A DNA stretch of 64,000 bases from Bacillus sp. KH172YL63 (GCF_011398925.1 NZ_AP022842.1:1848001-1912000); one strand, 5' to 3'; shown: positions 1-8,930, counted from the first letter of the stretch. The notes: generated from the letters alone by a model not told the origin. Program-made: numbers and translations.

Positions 1-317
1 TAGTGGATGAAGACGGCAGCGATATCTCGATTTCAGCTATTCTGGACTGGGAATACGCATTCAGTGGAACGCCGTTGATCGATATTGGCAATATGCTGAG
101 GTATGAGGGAGTGTCAACAAGCGGATTGGAAGACCCATTCATTGAAAGCTACTTGAATCATGGAGGGAGCTTGCCTGATCAGTGGCTTCTGAAATCGAAA
201 TTAGTGGATCTTCTAGCACTTTGCGATTTAGCCAACCGAAAAGAATGCGGAGAGGTCAGGATCAGGGACATCAGGAGGCTGATTTCTCTTACTTTAGAGA
301 AGTGGGGAAATGACTGA
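1..317 (+). CDS. Aminoglycoside phosphotransferase-family protein, C-terminal part
   Basis: Only the last ~104 residues are inside the window; the reading frame is open to the left edge, so the GTG at position 3 is not a real start. The visible part has the segment ILDWEYAFSGTPLIDIGNM, which matches the metal-binding IDWE...G.P..D.. region that follows the catalytic loop in the APH/choline-kinase-like family. These enzymes phosphorylate small hydroxylated molecules (antibiotics, sugars, choline) with ATP or GTP. The catalytic HGD motif would lie to the left of the window, so activity and substrate cannot be judged. The family call is fairly secure; a link to drug resistance is not shown. Confidence 0.75.
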   Translation, partial: VDEDGSDISISAILDWEYAFSGTPLIDIGNMLRYEGVSTSGLEDPFIESYLNHGGSLPDQWLLKSKLVDLLALCDLANRKECGEVRIRDIRRLISLTLEKWGND

Positions 318-367
318 TTGAACAGAAGCCTGAAGCGAATAAAAAAAGAAAAGGATGATGTTACCTC

Positions 368-1489
368 ATGAACACCGATATCGAAGAAGTAACCGACAAT
401 TGGTACCAAGTGTATGAGCAATTTGATTGGATGAATCTATTATTCTTCCTGTTTTATGTGTTGCTCATATTCGCTGCCAGGTTATTTATTTTATCTATAA
501 CAAAAAGAATGAAAAACAGTGACAATAAGTTTTTATTTCAAATGGATTCGCTCGTACGCTATATCCTGAATTGGGTGACGACATATGGGATTTTACTTTT
601 TATGCTGTTTTACTTTTCAAGTTCCTCGTGGATGTTCCGGGAAATCGTCTCGGTAGGGAATGTGAAAGTGACCTTCTTTTTACTCGTCATCGCCGTCCTG
701 ATCATTTCGATTGCCAACCGTTCTTCTAATATCATGACAAAATATTTACTTCCTAACATCTATCAACGCTATAACCTGGACAGGGGGCTGCAATTCACGT
801 TCGATAAGATCTTTCATTATAGTGTGATGGTTCTGGCCATCTTCATCAGTTTGACAACAGTCGGGATCGACCTTAGTGCACTGACAGTCTTCGCAGGAAT
901 CATCGGGGTGGGGATTGGATTCGGCTTGCAGAATATTGCATCCAATTTCATCTCGGGGATCATTCTGTTATTCGAACGCCCGATAAAAGTAGGGGACCGG
1001 GTGATTGTCAATGATGTAATTGGAGATGTTGAAAAGATCAATATGCGGGCAACCATCATCAAGACTTTGGATAATGAACATATCATCGTGCCAAATTCGT
1101 ACTTCCTGGAAGAGCAGGTGGTCAACCGCTCCTACTCCGATCCCCGGCTCCGACTTGTCATTCCTGTCGGAGTGGCTTATGGAAGTGACGTTGAACAGGT
1201 AAGGGACATTCTGTTGAGCGTGGCGCAGGAAGAGGAGAAAGCGTCTGAATCTGTACTTGTTGAGCCTGCACCTTTTGTCAATTTTGTAGGTTTCGGCAGT
1301 TCCTCGTTGGATTTCGAGCTCTTTGTGTGGATCAGCAACCCTGATAAAGTCATTCTAATCAAAAGCAATCTCCATTTCCGGATATATAAGGCCCTTAATG
1401 ACAAGGGAATTGAAATACCATTCCCGCAGCAGGACCTGCATGTGCGCAGTGTAGATAAAGAAGTGATAGGCATGATGAAAGGTCAATAG
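368..1489 (+). CDS. MscS-family small-conductance mechanosensitive channel
   Basis: 373 residues. Hydrophobic segments at about 22-44, 64-84, 99-117 and 148-167 are followed by the glycine/alanine-rich pore helix at about 170-200 (GIIGVGIGFGLQNIASNF), then the beta-domain start FERPIKVGDRV, the clearest MscS signature. The protein should sit in the cytoplasmic membrane and open on hypo-osmotic swelling to release small solutes. An AAGGATGATG ribosome site precedes the ATG. It is slightly longer than E. coli MscS because of extra N-terminal membrane spans. It stands alone between the phosphotransferase and the lipid kinase. Confidence 0.93.
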   Translation: MNTDIEEVTDNWYQVYEQFDWMNLLFFLFYVLLIFAARLFILSITKRMKNSDNKFLFQMDSLVRYILNWVTTYGILLFMLFYFSSSSWMFREIVSVGNVKVTFFLLVIAVLIISIANRSSNIMTKYLLPNIYQRYNLDRGLQFTFDKIFHYSVMVLAIFISLTTVGIDLSALTVFAGIIGVGIGFGLQNIASNFISGIILLFERPIKVGDRVIVNDVIGDVEKINMRATIIKTLDNEHIIVPNSYFLEEQVVNRSYSDPRLRLVIPVGVAYGSDVEQVRDILLSVAQEEEKASESVLVEPAPFVNFVGFGSSSLDFELFVWISNPDKVILIKSNLHFRIYKALNDKGIEIPFPQQDLHVRSVDKEVIGMMKGQ

Positions 1490-1612
1490 TGGTACTTGGT
1501 AAATTGCTTTGACTCTGCTATAAACTATACAAAGTCTTTTGGATCCTTAGGGATTCCCTTGTGTAAATATGGGTATAGCATACTCATAGACATTTAAAAA
1601 GGGGGAATCAGC

Positions 1613-2497
1613 TTGAAGCAAGCCATGCTGATTATCAATCCATCTTCAGGAAAAGAGAAGGCAGAGAATTATCGCGACTACGCACTTCAGGTGATGAAAG
1701 AACTTGGATATGACACGGAACTGCGCATCACGAAAGGGGAAGGGGATGCTTTGCTTTTTGCAAAGGAAGCGTGTGAGAGGAAATTCGACTGGGTAGCCGC
1801 TATGGGAGGGGACGGGACAATCAATGAAGCCATCAACGGACTCGCTGAACAGGAACACCGCCCCCGCTTCGGTCTCATTCCTCTGGGAACGGTCAATGAC
1901 TTTGCAAGAGCCCTCCATATCCCCATGGACCCTCATGAGGCCATTGATATATTTAAGCAACAGCATATTCAGAAAACAGATGTTGGAAAAATCAATGATT
2001 CCTATTTTATGAACATCGTCGCAGTCGGTGCTCTTGCTGAAGCGTCCTTTTCAACACCGGTTGAGCAAAAATCCAAGCTGGGACCACTCGCATACATTGT
2101 GGAGGGCATAAAAAAAATGAAGGAAAAGCAGCCATTTCCATTGTTGGTGAAATCGGATCATCAATGGGAGGGCGATGCGCTTCTTATGCTGATTGCCTTG
2201 ACCAATTCGGTAGGCGGCATGGAAACAATCGCTCCGAATGCCAAAGTCAATGACGGCATGCTTCACGTCTTTATTATCAAAGATATCCCGTTACCCCAAT
2301 TTCTCATGCTCGTGCCCAAAGTGTTGTCTGGGGAATTAGCTGACAGTGAACACGTCCACCATATGAAGGTCGGGAAGCTGAAGGCTGCTTCTGAATATGA
2401 CATGGTTTCGAATGTTGACGGTGATGAAGGGCATGAGCTTCCGATCATTGTGGAAAATCTGCAGCAGCATATAGAGATCTTTGTCCCGAAGAAATGA
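1613..2497 (+). CDS. Diacylglycerol kinase-family (YegS/DagK-like) lipid kinase
   Basis: 294 residues from a TTG start preceded by AAAAAGGGGG. Residues 65-69 are GGDGT, the nucleotide-binding motif of the DAGK catalytic domain, followed by PLGTVNDFAR at 90-99, which is conserved in DgkB/YegS/BmrU-type proteins. The C-terminal half has the expected beta-rich lipid-binding fold with a conserved DGDEGHELP-like segment. It likely phosphorylates diacylglycerol or a related lipid at the membrane, recycling head-group turnover products. B. subtilis has several paralogues (DgkB, YtlR, BmrU), and the exact orthologue cannot be fixed here. Confidence 0.9.
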   Translation: MKQAMLIINPSSGKEKAENYRDYALQVMKELGYDTELRITKGEGDALLFAKEACERKFDWVAAMGGDGTINEAINGLAEQEHRPRFGLIPLGTVNDFARALHIPMDPHEAIDIFKQQHIQKTDVGKINDSYFMNIVAVGALAEASFSTPVEQKSKLGPLAYIVEGIKKMKEKQPFPLLVKSDHQWEGDALLMLIALTNSVGGMETIAPNAKVNDGMLHVFIIKDIPLPQFLMLVPKVLSGELADSEHVHHMKVGKLKAASEYDMVSNVDGDEGHELPIIVENLQQHIEIFVPKK

Positions 2498-2613
2498 GGA
2501 TATAGCCGATAAAAATGCAGACTCTTTTTTACTGTTCATCGTACTGTGTATAGTATTTCATTCAGAAGTATGTTACGATTGCTTCTTACAGCAAATAAAG
2601 GACGTGAACTTTT

Positions 2614-2988
2614 TTGATTAACATTCAAATCCCACAAGCGGATATTTCCATAACGGAACGCAAACAAGCAAGAAACGCAGAAGAGCCAAAAATCAAAAGC
2701 ATCGAAGGCTTCATCGATCTTCATGAAATCCCGAGAGACAAAGGCGGCATCATCACATTTTATAATATCCATGATGAGCTTCTGTTTGTAGGAAAAGCAC
2801 GTAAATTAAGACAAAGAGTGAAAAAGCATCTTGAAGATTCTGTTTCACCACTTCGCAACCATAGAGACGAAGTTTATCGTATTGATGTTGCCATTGTAGA
2901 AGATGCTATGGACCGTGAAATTTACGAAACTTATATGATTAATAAACTTCAAGCGAAGTACAATGTAGATAAGGTCTTTTTTCAATAA
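2614..2988 (+). CDS. GIY-YIG domain protein (UvrC-type nuclease fold)
   Basis: 124 residues, TTG start with AAAGGA eleven bases upstream. Residues ~45-75 read GGIITFYNIHDELLFVGKAR..LRQRVKKH, a degenerate GIY-YIG motif with the expected Arg, and a Glu follows at DREIYETYMINKLQ. This is the arrangement of the N-terminal nuclease domain of UvrC, but there is no room for the other UvrC domains. Short stand-alone proteins of this type are common in Bacillus and are annotated as nucleotide-excision-repair endonucleases without much evidence. It is closed by a strong terminator. Confidence 0.8.
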   Translation: MINIQIPQADISITERKQARNAEEPKIKSIEGFIDLHEIPRDKGGIITFYNIHDELLFVGKARKLRQRVKKHLEDSVSPLRNHRDEVYRIDVAIVEDAMDREIYETYMINKLQAKYNVDKVFFQ

Positions 2989-2994
2989 TTAAGG

Positions 2995-3033
2995 AAGATG
3001 CCATCCCCCTTTTTGCGGGGATGGCATCTTTTT
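2995..3033 (+). terminator. Rho-independent terminator
   Basis: A 12-bp stem (GATGCCATCCCC paired with GGGGATGGCATC) with a short loop and a T-run follows the GIY-YIG gene. Confidence 0.92.
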
Positions 3034-3099
3034 ATTTGGCATTAATTGTTGTGAGGATGCAAACAATCTTTTCGAAAATAGGTTTTTGTGTGCCTGTAT

Positions 3100-3528
3100 T
3101 TATCTCCCCAAACCTTCTGGAGAATTCCACGATAACAATTGGTTCTCCCTGACTCCAAAGTAACTAGTGCCAGTCCGGTCTTCCACTCCGTAAGAAACAC
3201 TGCTCCCTTGAGACTGCCAGCGGATATGAATCGAAGTGATCGCGGCACGCCTTTTTAACCCTGCAACTTCGATGAAGACGGATTCCTTCAACTGAAAACA
3301 TGTTGAGTAATAGAGCTCTTCCCTTTTATTAAAAGAAAGGACGTGGTGGTCGCTTAGATTGACAAATAATGTATCACCATGTGTCACTTGATACAGAAGT
3401 TCGTGCTTATGATCATATATATGATAATCAATTTGGGTCAGCTGGCCCTTTTCGGCCAATTCGATCCCGGGCAGCTCTTCGCTTTCCTGAAGGCTATGTA
3501 ATTTGACTGCAGAAATCACGCCGTTCAT
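3100..3528 (-). CDS. Hypothetical protein, 142 residues
   Basis: I do not recognise the family. The start at 3528 is preferred over the ATG six bases upstream because GGGAGG lies seven bases before it, whereas the upstream ATG almost touches that site. The protein is rich in beta-strand-like stretches (LLYQVTHGDTLFVNLSDHHVLSF) with no signal peptide or membrane span. It faces the GIY-YIG gene tail to tail. It could be a small regulatory or sporulation-associated protein, but nothing in the sequence proves this. Confidence 0.6.
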   Translation of the reverse strand: MNGVISAVKLHSLQESEELPGIELAEKGQLTQIDYHIYDHKHELLYQVTHGDTLFVNLSDHHVLSFNKREELYYSTCFQLKESVFIEVAGLKRRAAITSIHIRWQSQGSSVSYGVEDRTGTSYFGVRENQLLSWNSPEGLGR

Positions 3529-3775
3529 TATCATTCCTCCCTTGATTTAAAATGGATGTTTTATATAAATCTATTAATATAAGAGGGAGATAGAACCAAA
3601 AGGCATTGGGCGCATAACAGTGAGTGGAAATGACGCCCACCGGAAAGGTTCATATATAAAGAAGTGTGAAGGGGTGTTAAAATAAGGAGTATCGGAAGCG
3701 GTTTCAAGCATATGGCCTCATCGACACGATCATATGCTTGCATGAAATTGCTGGAGAAAACGGGGGTATGACAGA

Positions 3776-4297
3776 ATGGAAGAAACGAAAACATTTCACA
3801 TTCGAGAGGTGAAAAGGGAGGACGCCCAGGCGATTTTACACATTCATCGGGAAGTACTTTCGGAAAACAATTATTTTATATCGGTGTTGGAAGAATTCGG
3901 GAGAACCGATGAGGAACAAATTGACTGGGTTCAAGGGATTCTGGCCAATGAACGGGAAACGTTGCTAGTGGCCGAAATGAATAACCGGATTGTGGGATGG
4001 CTTGTATTCAAGTCTCAGGAACGCAGGAGGCTGATGCATACCGGAAGCTTCGGGGTCATGATTCAACGTGACTTTAGAGGTAGAGGGATCGGCCGTGAAT
4101 TGATAATGGAGCTGCTGGACTGGGCTGAAAAAAATCCTCTTCTTGAAAAGATCAGCCTTGGTGTGTTCTCGACAAATGAAAGGGCCATCTCACTGTACAA
4201 ACAATTAGGGTTTCAGGAAGAAGGCCGAAAAGTAAAAGAGTTTAAATTCGGAGAAAATGAATATGTTGATGATATCTTAATGTATAAATTGGTATGA
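3776..4297 (+). CDS. GNAT-family N-acetyltransferase
   Basis: 173 residues. The acetyl-CoA-binding motif A is VMIQRDFRGRGIGRELI at about 98-114 (R/Q-x-x-G-x-G/A pattern), followed by the alpha/beta segment ISLGVFSTNERAISLYKQLGFQEEG typical of RimI/Pat-type acetyltransferases. It transfers an acetyl group from acetyl-CoA to an amine; the substrate is unknown. It is the first of three consecutive GNAT genes on the same strand. Its C-terminus (EYVDDILMYKLV) is similar to that of the next gene, suggesting tandem duplication and divergence. Confidence 0.93.
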   Translation: MEETKTFHIREVKREDAQAILHIHREVLSENNYFISVLEEFGRTDEEQIDWVQGILANERETLLVAEMNNRIVGWLVFKSQERRRLMHTGSFGVMIQRDFRGRGIGRELIMELLDWAEKNPLLEKISLGVFSTNERAISLYKQLGFQEEGRKVKEFKFGENEYVDDILMYKLV

Positions 4298-4347
4298 CCT
4301 TTTAGAAGGTACAGGTGAGCATAGAAGTCATTAGAAAGGACTGGATC

Positions 4348-4881
4348 ATGAATATACATGTGAAACGACTGATGGAACCGGAAACGGAAGTGTTGGCTGC
4401 ATTGAATCGTTGGGACAATGATCCTGCCATCGTCCACTTCATCCGCCCAAGCAAAAATAAAGATGAATTGGAATGCCGAAGGGAAATGACATGGGAAGGG
4501 TTGGAAGAACGCTTGGGGGTGCAGCCTGTTTTTCTCATTTATTTGGATGGGACACTGGTGGGGGAAATGAATTATATGATCGACCCGGGGCATTTATTCA
4601 ATAAAACACCGGGTACTGCCTGGATCGGAATCACAATCGGGGAAAGAGAAGCAAGGGGTAAGGGTGTTGGCTATCAGGCGATGAAATACCTGGAAAAGGA
4701 GATACACAAACAGGGGCTGAAACGGATTGAATTAGGAGTCTTCGCCTTCAATGAACATGCTCAACATCTATATAAACAACTTGGTTATAAAGAAATTGGC
4801 AGGGTTCCGGATTTTACCTTTTGGAACGGGAAGATGTGGGATGATATACGGATGGAAAAGTATGTTGTGGTAGATCTATGA
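4348..4881 (+). CDS. GNAT-family N-acetyltransferase
   Basis: 177 residues from the ATG at 4348, chosen because AAAGGA stands seven bases upstream; an in-frame GTG at 4315 is possible but less well placed. Motif A is REARGKGVGYQAMKYLEKE, followed by KRIELGVFAFNEHAQHLYKQLGYKEIGR, closely parallel to the same region in the preceding GNAT gene. The terminal MWDDIRMEKY resembles that gene too. Substrate unknown. The stop codon overlaps the next start (ATGA), indicating translational coupling. Confidence 0.93.
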   Translation: MNIHVKRLMEPETEVLAALNRWDNDPAIVHFIRPSKNKDELECRREMTWEGLEERLGVQPVFLIYLDGTLVGEMNYMIDPGHLFNKTPGTAWIGITIGEREARGKGVGYQAMKYLEKEIHKQGLKRIELGVFAFNEHAQHLYKQLGYKEIGRVPDFTFWNGKMWDDIRMEKYVVVDL

Positions 4882-5342
4882 ATGATCATGTGAAACTTAA
4901 TCCGGTAGACCCCGAAAGAGTAAAAGATTATATGCCTTTGTTGCTCATGGCGGATGAAAGTGAAGAAATCATCATGGAGTATCTTTATGATGGGGAAGTG
5001 TACGCGGTGGAAAGTGAAGGTCATACCGTGGGAGTGTTGATCATGACCGATGTATCTTCTCGTGTTGTTGAAGTCAGAAACATGGCGGTGGCCCCTGCTT
5101 ATCGGGGGAGGGGTATCGGAAAAATGGTTTTGGATCAAATCACTTCACTTTACTCCGGCAAAGGAAAGCGGAAAATCATCGTAGGGACTGCCAATTCCAG
5201 CATAGCCAATCTGGCATTCTATCAAAAAGCCGGTTTTCGCTTGACCTGCGTAAAGAAAGACTTTTTCAAGCGGTATCCCGATCCGATTTATGAAAATGGT
5301 ATCAGGGCGTTGGATATGGTGATGATGGAAAAAGAATTATAA
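4878..5342 (+). CDS. GNAT-family N-acetyltransferase
   Basis: 154 residues; its ATG overlaps the stop of the previous gene by four bases. Motif A is VAPAYRGRGIGKMVL, and the C-terminal strand contains NSSIANLAFYQKAGFR. The segment FKRYPDPIYENGIRALDMVMM resembles the YvbK-type acetyltransferases of Bacillus, although that assignment is from memory. It is likely co-transcribed with the upstream acetyltransferase. No terminator follows directly; the next 290 bases hold only a hairpin near 5486-5509 and the promoter region of the methyltransferase. Confidence 0.93.
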   Translation: MNDHVKLNPVDPERVKDYMPLLLMADESEEIIMEYLYDGEVYAVESEGHTVGVLIMTDVSSRVVEVRNMAVAPAYRGRGIGKMVLDQITSLYSGKGKRKIIVGTANSSIANLAFYQKAGFRLTCVKKDFFKRYPDPIYENGIRALDMVMMEKEL

Positions 5343-5631
5343 ATTCGCGTGTAATATAAAAGTAATAATTGTAATGTATTTGAAGATCCCTTCCATCTCT
5401 TCAGCTTTTATGGTTTGTTTAGATGACTCAATGTGCGGTTTTATAGAAATGTATAGGATTGTATATGGAGTTCACTAAAAGGCGACAGAAGGGAATCTGA
5501 CTCCTTCTGGGGGTATGTTAGAGGCTTCATTAAGGGTTGGATGGGAAGTGAAATAACACAACTGTAAAATCGTGGTAACCTTCTCTTTGCTGTCATAAAG
5601 TAGAATGGATATATAGTCAGAAGGAGGGAAC

Positions 5632-6339
5632 ATGATGCAAGAAAACATTGATGAACAAGATGATTTATTAAGGATGCTGGACTCTTTTTTACGGCAACCT
5701 GCCCCGTTTTGGGATGAATTTTTCTCTGACCGGGACAAACCGGTGCCGATCTTTATGAATGCGCCTGATGAAAACCTTGTGTCTTATGTGGAAAAGGGCC
5801 TGGTATCGAAGGGGAAGGTGCTGGATGTTGGCTGTGGACCCGGGAGGAACGCACTTTATCTCGCTGAAATGGGATTCGAGGTGGATGCTGTCGATGCTTC
5901 AAAGGTGTCGCTGAACTGGGCAAGTGAAAGGGCCGAGGAGAAAAATCTCTCAATCAATTTTTTGCACCAAAATATATTTGATGCCCCCTTTGAAACCGCC
6001 ACATACGATTTCATTTATGATTCTGGCTGTTTTCATCATATTGCCCCTCATAGAAGAATGAGTTACATAGAAATGGTAGAGGCTTCCCTGAAAATCGGAG
6101 GATCCTTTGGGATCACGTGCTTCCTGCCGGGAGGTAAGCTTGGCGGCGCCGATATATCCGATTGGGAAGTGTACAGGAACGGTTCATTGTCCGGTGGCCT
6201 GGGCTATTCTAAAGAAAGGCTTATCAGCATTTTTCACATGTTGGAGCCGGTTGAAGTGAGGACGATGAAGGATCAGGGTGATTCTGATAAGTTGTTTGGG
6301 GTCTCTGAATTACTGACAGCCCTCTTTGTCAAGAAATAG
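5632..6339 (+). CDS. Class I SAM-dependent methyltransferase
   Basis: 235 residues with AGAAGGAGG in front of the ATG. Motif I is VLDVGCGPGRNALYLAEMGFEVDAV (about 62-86), followed by motif II-like YDFIYDSGCFHHIAP. This is the Rossmann-fold SAM-binding domain of the Methyltransf_11/25 type. The HHIAPHRRM segment is typical of Tellurite-resistance/UbiE-like small methyltransferases. The acceptor is unknown. It ends at a bidirectional terminator shared with citR. Confidence 0.9.
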   Translation: MMQENIDEQDDLLRMLDSFLRQPAPFWDEFFSDRDKPVPIFMNAPDENLVSYVEKGLVSKGKVLDVGCGPGRNALYLAEMGFEVDAVDASKVSLNWASERAEEKNLSINFLHQNIFDAPFETATYDFIYDSGCFHHIAPHRRMSYIEMVEASLKIGGSFGITCFLPGGKLGGADISDWEVYRNGSLSGGLGYSKERLISIFHMLEPVEVRTMKDQGDSDKLFGVSELLTALFVKK

Positions 6340-6350
6340 AGTGATATAAA

Positions 6351-6388
6351 AATGTGCCCGTCATGCAGGAATGACGGGCACATTTTTT
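6351..6388. terminator. Bidirectional terminator between methyltransferase and citR
   Basis: A 14-bp inverted repeat (AATGTGCCCGTCAT and its complement around GCAGGA) has a T-run on the + side, and the citR stop codon lies at its right edge, so it can serve both convergent genes. Confidence 0.88.
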
Positions 6389-7265
6389 ATAAGCGAAACT
6401 GAGACAAAAATCGAAGAAACCCTTTCTGTGCCTGATGCTGATATTTGGTGATGGCGAATGTTTTTGCTTCCGGCAAAGGGAAAGCAGAAGTTTCTACCTC
6501 TAGTAATCTTCCTTCTAACAGTTCCCTCCGGACCGTGCCTGCCGGTAGATAGGAAACCCCTAACCCTTCTGCAATGAACCGTTTTGTAATGTGTGTCTGT
6601 GAGACTTTCATCATTTTGCTGTAAGGATATACCCGCTGAATGTTCCTCGCCAGTTCATCCCAGTAGGCTGGATGATTATGGGTGAATACATGATAGGCTG
6701 CAAGCAGTTCTTCTTCTTCCAGTGGATAGGCAGATTCGAAATCACGGCCATCGTGGGGTGCTACAAGGACAACTTTATCCGTGTATAACACAGTCGCTTC
6801 GAGTTCCTTGCTGTAGCAAGGGAGACAGGAGAGGCCGATATCGGCTTTTTCGTACAGAACGGCATTTTCAATTTGTTCTGACTCGATGATGTCAATCGAG
6901 ATCTCGACCTCCGGGTGAATTTCTACATATTTCCTCAATACAAAAGGCAGCACATTATCAGCAATGAGCGGTGAGACGGCAATGTTCAACTTTGTTGTAT
7001 ATCCTTGTTGAAAGGACCGAAGTGTGGTGAGCCCGTCCTCATACATCTCCAGTAATTTTCGGGCATGGGTTACATAGGATCTGCCGGCCTCCGTTAATTT
7101 GATTTTCTTTCCGGTACGTTCAAATAAAGTGACTCCCAATTCTTTTTCTAATGTTTTGATGTGAACGGTCACCGTAGGCTGTGAGATATACAAGCGTTCA
7201 GCAGCTTTTCCAAAATGGTTCAATTCAGCTGCAGTGAGAAAAGTCTTCAACACATTCAGGTCCAT
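6387..7265 (-). CDS. citR: LysR-family regulator CitR
   Basis: 292 residues from the ATG at 7265, which has AAAGGAGGGCGCCCG in front; longer in-frame upstream codons add a poor N-terminus. Residues 1-60 form the LysR winged helix (LKTFLTAAELNHFGKAAERLYISQPTVTVHIKTLEKELG), followed by the periplasmic-binding-like effector domain. It is divergent from a citrate synthase gene, exactly as citR/citA in B. subtilis, where CitR represses citA. Length fits CitR (about 291). Assignment rests on both family and gene order. Confidence 0.85.
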   Translation of the reverse strand: MDLNVLKTFLTAAELNHFGKAAERLYISQPTVTVHIKTLEKELGVTLFERTGKKIKLTEAGRSYVTHARKLLEMYEDGLTTLRSFQQGYTTKLNIAVSPLIADNVLPFVLRKYVEIHPEVEISIDIIESEQIENAVLYEKADIGLSCLPCYSKELEATVLYTDKVVLVAPHDGRDFESAYPLEEEELLAAYHVFTHNHPAYWDELARNIQRVYPYSKMMKVSQTHITKRFIAEGLGVSYLPAGTVRRELLEGRLLEVETSAFPLPEAKTFAITKYQHQAQKGFLRFLSQFRL

Positions 7266-7368
7266 CGGGCGCCCTCCTTTATTAAAAATCTTAATCGAAG
7301 TATTTAAAAACATTTAATATTCTTAATTATAAAATCATTATACAATATTTTTAGGAAAGAAGAAGGGG
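7266..7368. promoter_or_regulatory. Divergent citR/citA promoter region
   Basis: The 103-bp AT-rich gap holds both promoters. A TATACAATAT stretch near 7340 is a plausible citA -10 element. Repeated TTAAT/ATTAA half-sites (for example around 7313-7328) could be the LysR-type operator with its T-N11-A core. The exact site cannot be assigned from sequence alone. Confidence 0.5.
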
Positions 7369-8478
7369 ATGGTAGGGATGTTCAGCAAAGGATTGAAAGG
7401 AATTGTAGCGGCACAAACGTCGATCAGCGAGGTGAACGGAGAAGAAGGAGTGCTCATTTATCGGGGATTTGAGGTCGGGGACTTGATCCATCGGTCATTT
7501 GAAGAGATTGCGTTCTTAATATGGATGGGACGCTTACCCGATAAGCGTGAAGCGGAAAATATCACAGGAGAAATGAAGGCCCTTCGATCGCTGTCTCCTG
7601 TTATGGAGAAGGTGCTTTCTTCGCTGCCTGCTGACATGGATATGATGAGCGTGATCAGGACTGTCATATCTGCCGAAGGGGATGAGCGTTATAACTGGAA
7701 GCCGTCCATCGAACAGGCGGTGAGATTGACGGCGGTGCTTCCTGCAATCATTGCCGGCAGGTACCATATGTTAAATGGGACAGATATGGACGAACCAGAT
7801 CCGGATTTGTCTCATGTTGCAAATTATTTATTCATGCTGACAGGAAGGCGGCCTTCAAGAACCGTTGTTGATGCATTGGAAACGTATATGATTCTGACGA
7901 TGGAACACGGCATGAATGCCTCTGCATTCTCGGCAAGAGTGACAGCTTCGACAGAGTCAGACATGGTGTCAGCGATTACATCTGCCATCGGAACAATGAA
8001 AGGACCACTTCACGGGGGAGCGCCATCTGCCGTCATTGAACTGCTGGAGGAAATCGGTACCCCGGATCAAGCCGAACATGTCCTGAGAAGAAAACTTCTT
8101 CAAGGGGAGAAGCTGATGGGCTTTGGCCACCGGGTGTATAAGACACATGATCCGCGGGCAGCGGCACTCCGAAACAAGCTCTCGACGTCCATAGGGGGAG
8201 ATCAATCCCTTGATTTAGCCTTGATTGTAGAGGAGACAGGTATTGAATTGTTAAAGGAATTCAAACCAGGAAGATCTCTTTACACGAATGTAGAATTTTA
8301 TGCAGCAGCCATCATGAAGTCCATTCAGCTTGAAACCTCACTCTTTACACCGACCTTCACCGCAAGCCGGATCGTCGGGTGGACTGCCCATGTGCTAGAA
8401 CAGGCTGAGGATAATACGATATACAGACCTCAATCAGAATATGTGGGACAACAAAGAAAAAGTGCATTTAAAGAGTAA
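7369..8478 (+). CDS. citA: Citrate synthase, CitA type
   Basis: 369 residues. It condenses acetyl-CoA and oxaloacetate to citrate at the entry of the TCA cycle. Visible signatures include the N-terminal GVLIYRGFEVGDL, the histidine motif GPLHGGAPSAV, GFGHRVYKTHDPRA, and LYTNVEFYAAAIM, where the usual catalytic Asp of NVDFY is Glu; I cannot say from the sequence whether that is normal for this subgroup. Two starts compete: ATG 7369, and ATG 7378, which has AAGGGG nine bases before it and is slightly better placed. Divergence from the LysR gene supports citA rather than the main citZ, which in Bacillus lies with icd and mdh. Confidence 0.87.
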   Translation: MVGMFSKGLKGIVAAQTSISEVNGEEGVLIYRGFEVGDLIHRSFEEIAFLIWMGRLPDKREAENITGEMKALRSLSPVMEKVLSSLPADMDMMSVIRTVISAEGDERYNWKPSIEQAVRLTAVLPAIIAGRYHMLNGTDMDEPDPDLSHVANYLFMLTGRRPSRTVVDALETYMILTMEHGMNASAFSARVTASTESDMVSAITSAIGTMKGPLHGGAPSAVIELLEEIGTPDQAEHVLRRKLLQGEKLMGFGHRVYKTHDPRAAALRNKLSTSIGGDQSLDLALIVEETGIELLKEFKPGRSLYTNVEFYAAAIMKSIQLETSLFTPTFTASRIVGWTAHVLEQAEDNTIYRPQSEYVGQQRKSAFKE

Positions 8479-8481
8479 TGA

Positions 8482-8511
8482 TGTAAGCGCTATCTTCTGA
8501 AGTGCTATAAT
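8482..8511 (+). promoter_or_regulatory. Candidate cre (CcpA) site and extended -10 promoter
   Basis: TGTAAGCGCTATCT at 8482-8495 differs from the Bacillus cre consensus TGWAANCGNTNWCA only at the last base. Eleven bases downstream is TGCTATAAT, an extended -10 element (TATAAT 8506-8511). The site would overlap the -35 position and so could repress the VOC gene. It may also lie in the citA 3' end by chance. Confidence 0.5.
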
Positions 8512-8541
8512 AAAACCATATTGGCAAGGGAGTGATTCAGC

Positions 8542-8928
8542 ATGATCAGTAAAGTAGGGCAAATCATGTTATATGTAAAAGACCAGGACAAAGCGGTGGC
8601 GTTCTGGCGGGACAAACTCGGGTTTGCCGTTGTGAGAGAAGTGAGCAATCAGGGGATGAGATGGATTGAAATCGCTCCGTCGGAAAAAGCAGAAACAACG
8701 ATTGTTCTTCATGACAAAGAACTGATTTCGCAATTGGAGCCGGAATTAAACCTCGGTACCCCCTCGCTTATGATGTTTTCCGACAACCTTGAGGCGCTTC
8801 ACTCCCGCCTGCATGCTGAACACATCACCGTAGGGGAGATGGTAGACATGCCTGGGGGTAAAGTATTTAACTTTGCAGACAGCGAAGGAAATTATTTTGC
8901 GGTGATGGAAAACGTAAGGGTTAAATAG
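8542..8928 (+). CDS. VOC (glyoxalase/dioxygenase superfamily) protein
   Basis: 128 residues forming two beta-alpha-beta-beta-beta units: MLYVKDQDKAVAFWRDKLGFAV at the N-terminus and FNFADSEGNYFAVME at the C-terminus, the standard glyoxalase/bleomycin-resistance-like fold. AGGGAGTG precedes the ATG. A metal-binding Glu is present in the last strand region. Members are glyoxalases, dioxygenases or binding proteins; nothing fixes the substrate. It is closed by a strong terminator. Confidence 0.88.
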   Translation: MISKVGQIMLYVKDQDKAVAFWRDKLGFAVVREVSNQGMRWIEIAPSEKAETTIVLHDKELISQLEPELNLGTPSLMMFSDNLEALHSRLHAEHITVGEMVDMPGGKVFNFADSEGNYFAVMENVRVK

Positions 8929-8930
8929 AA

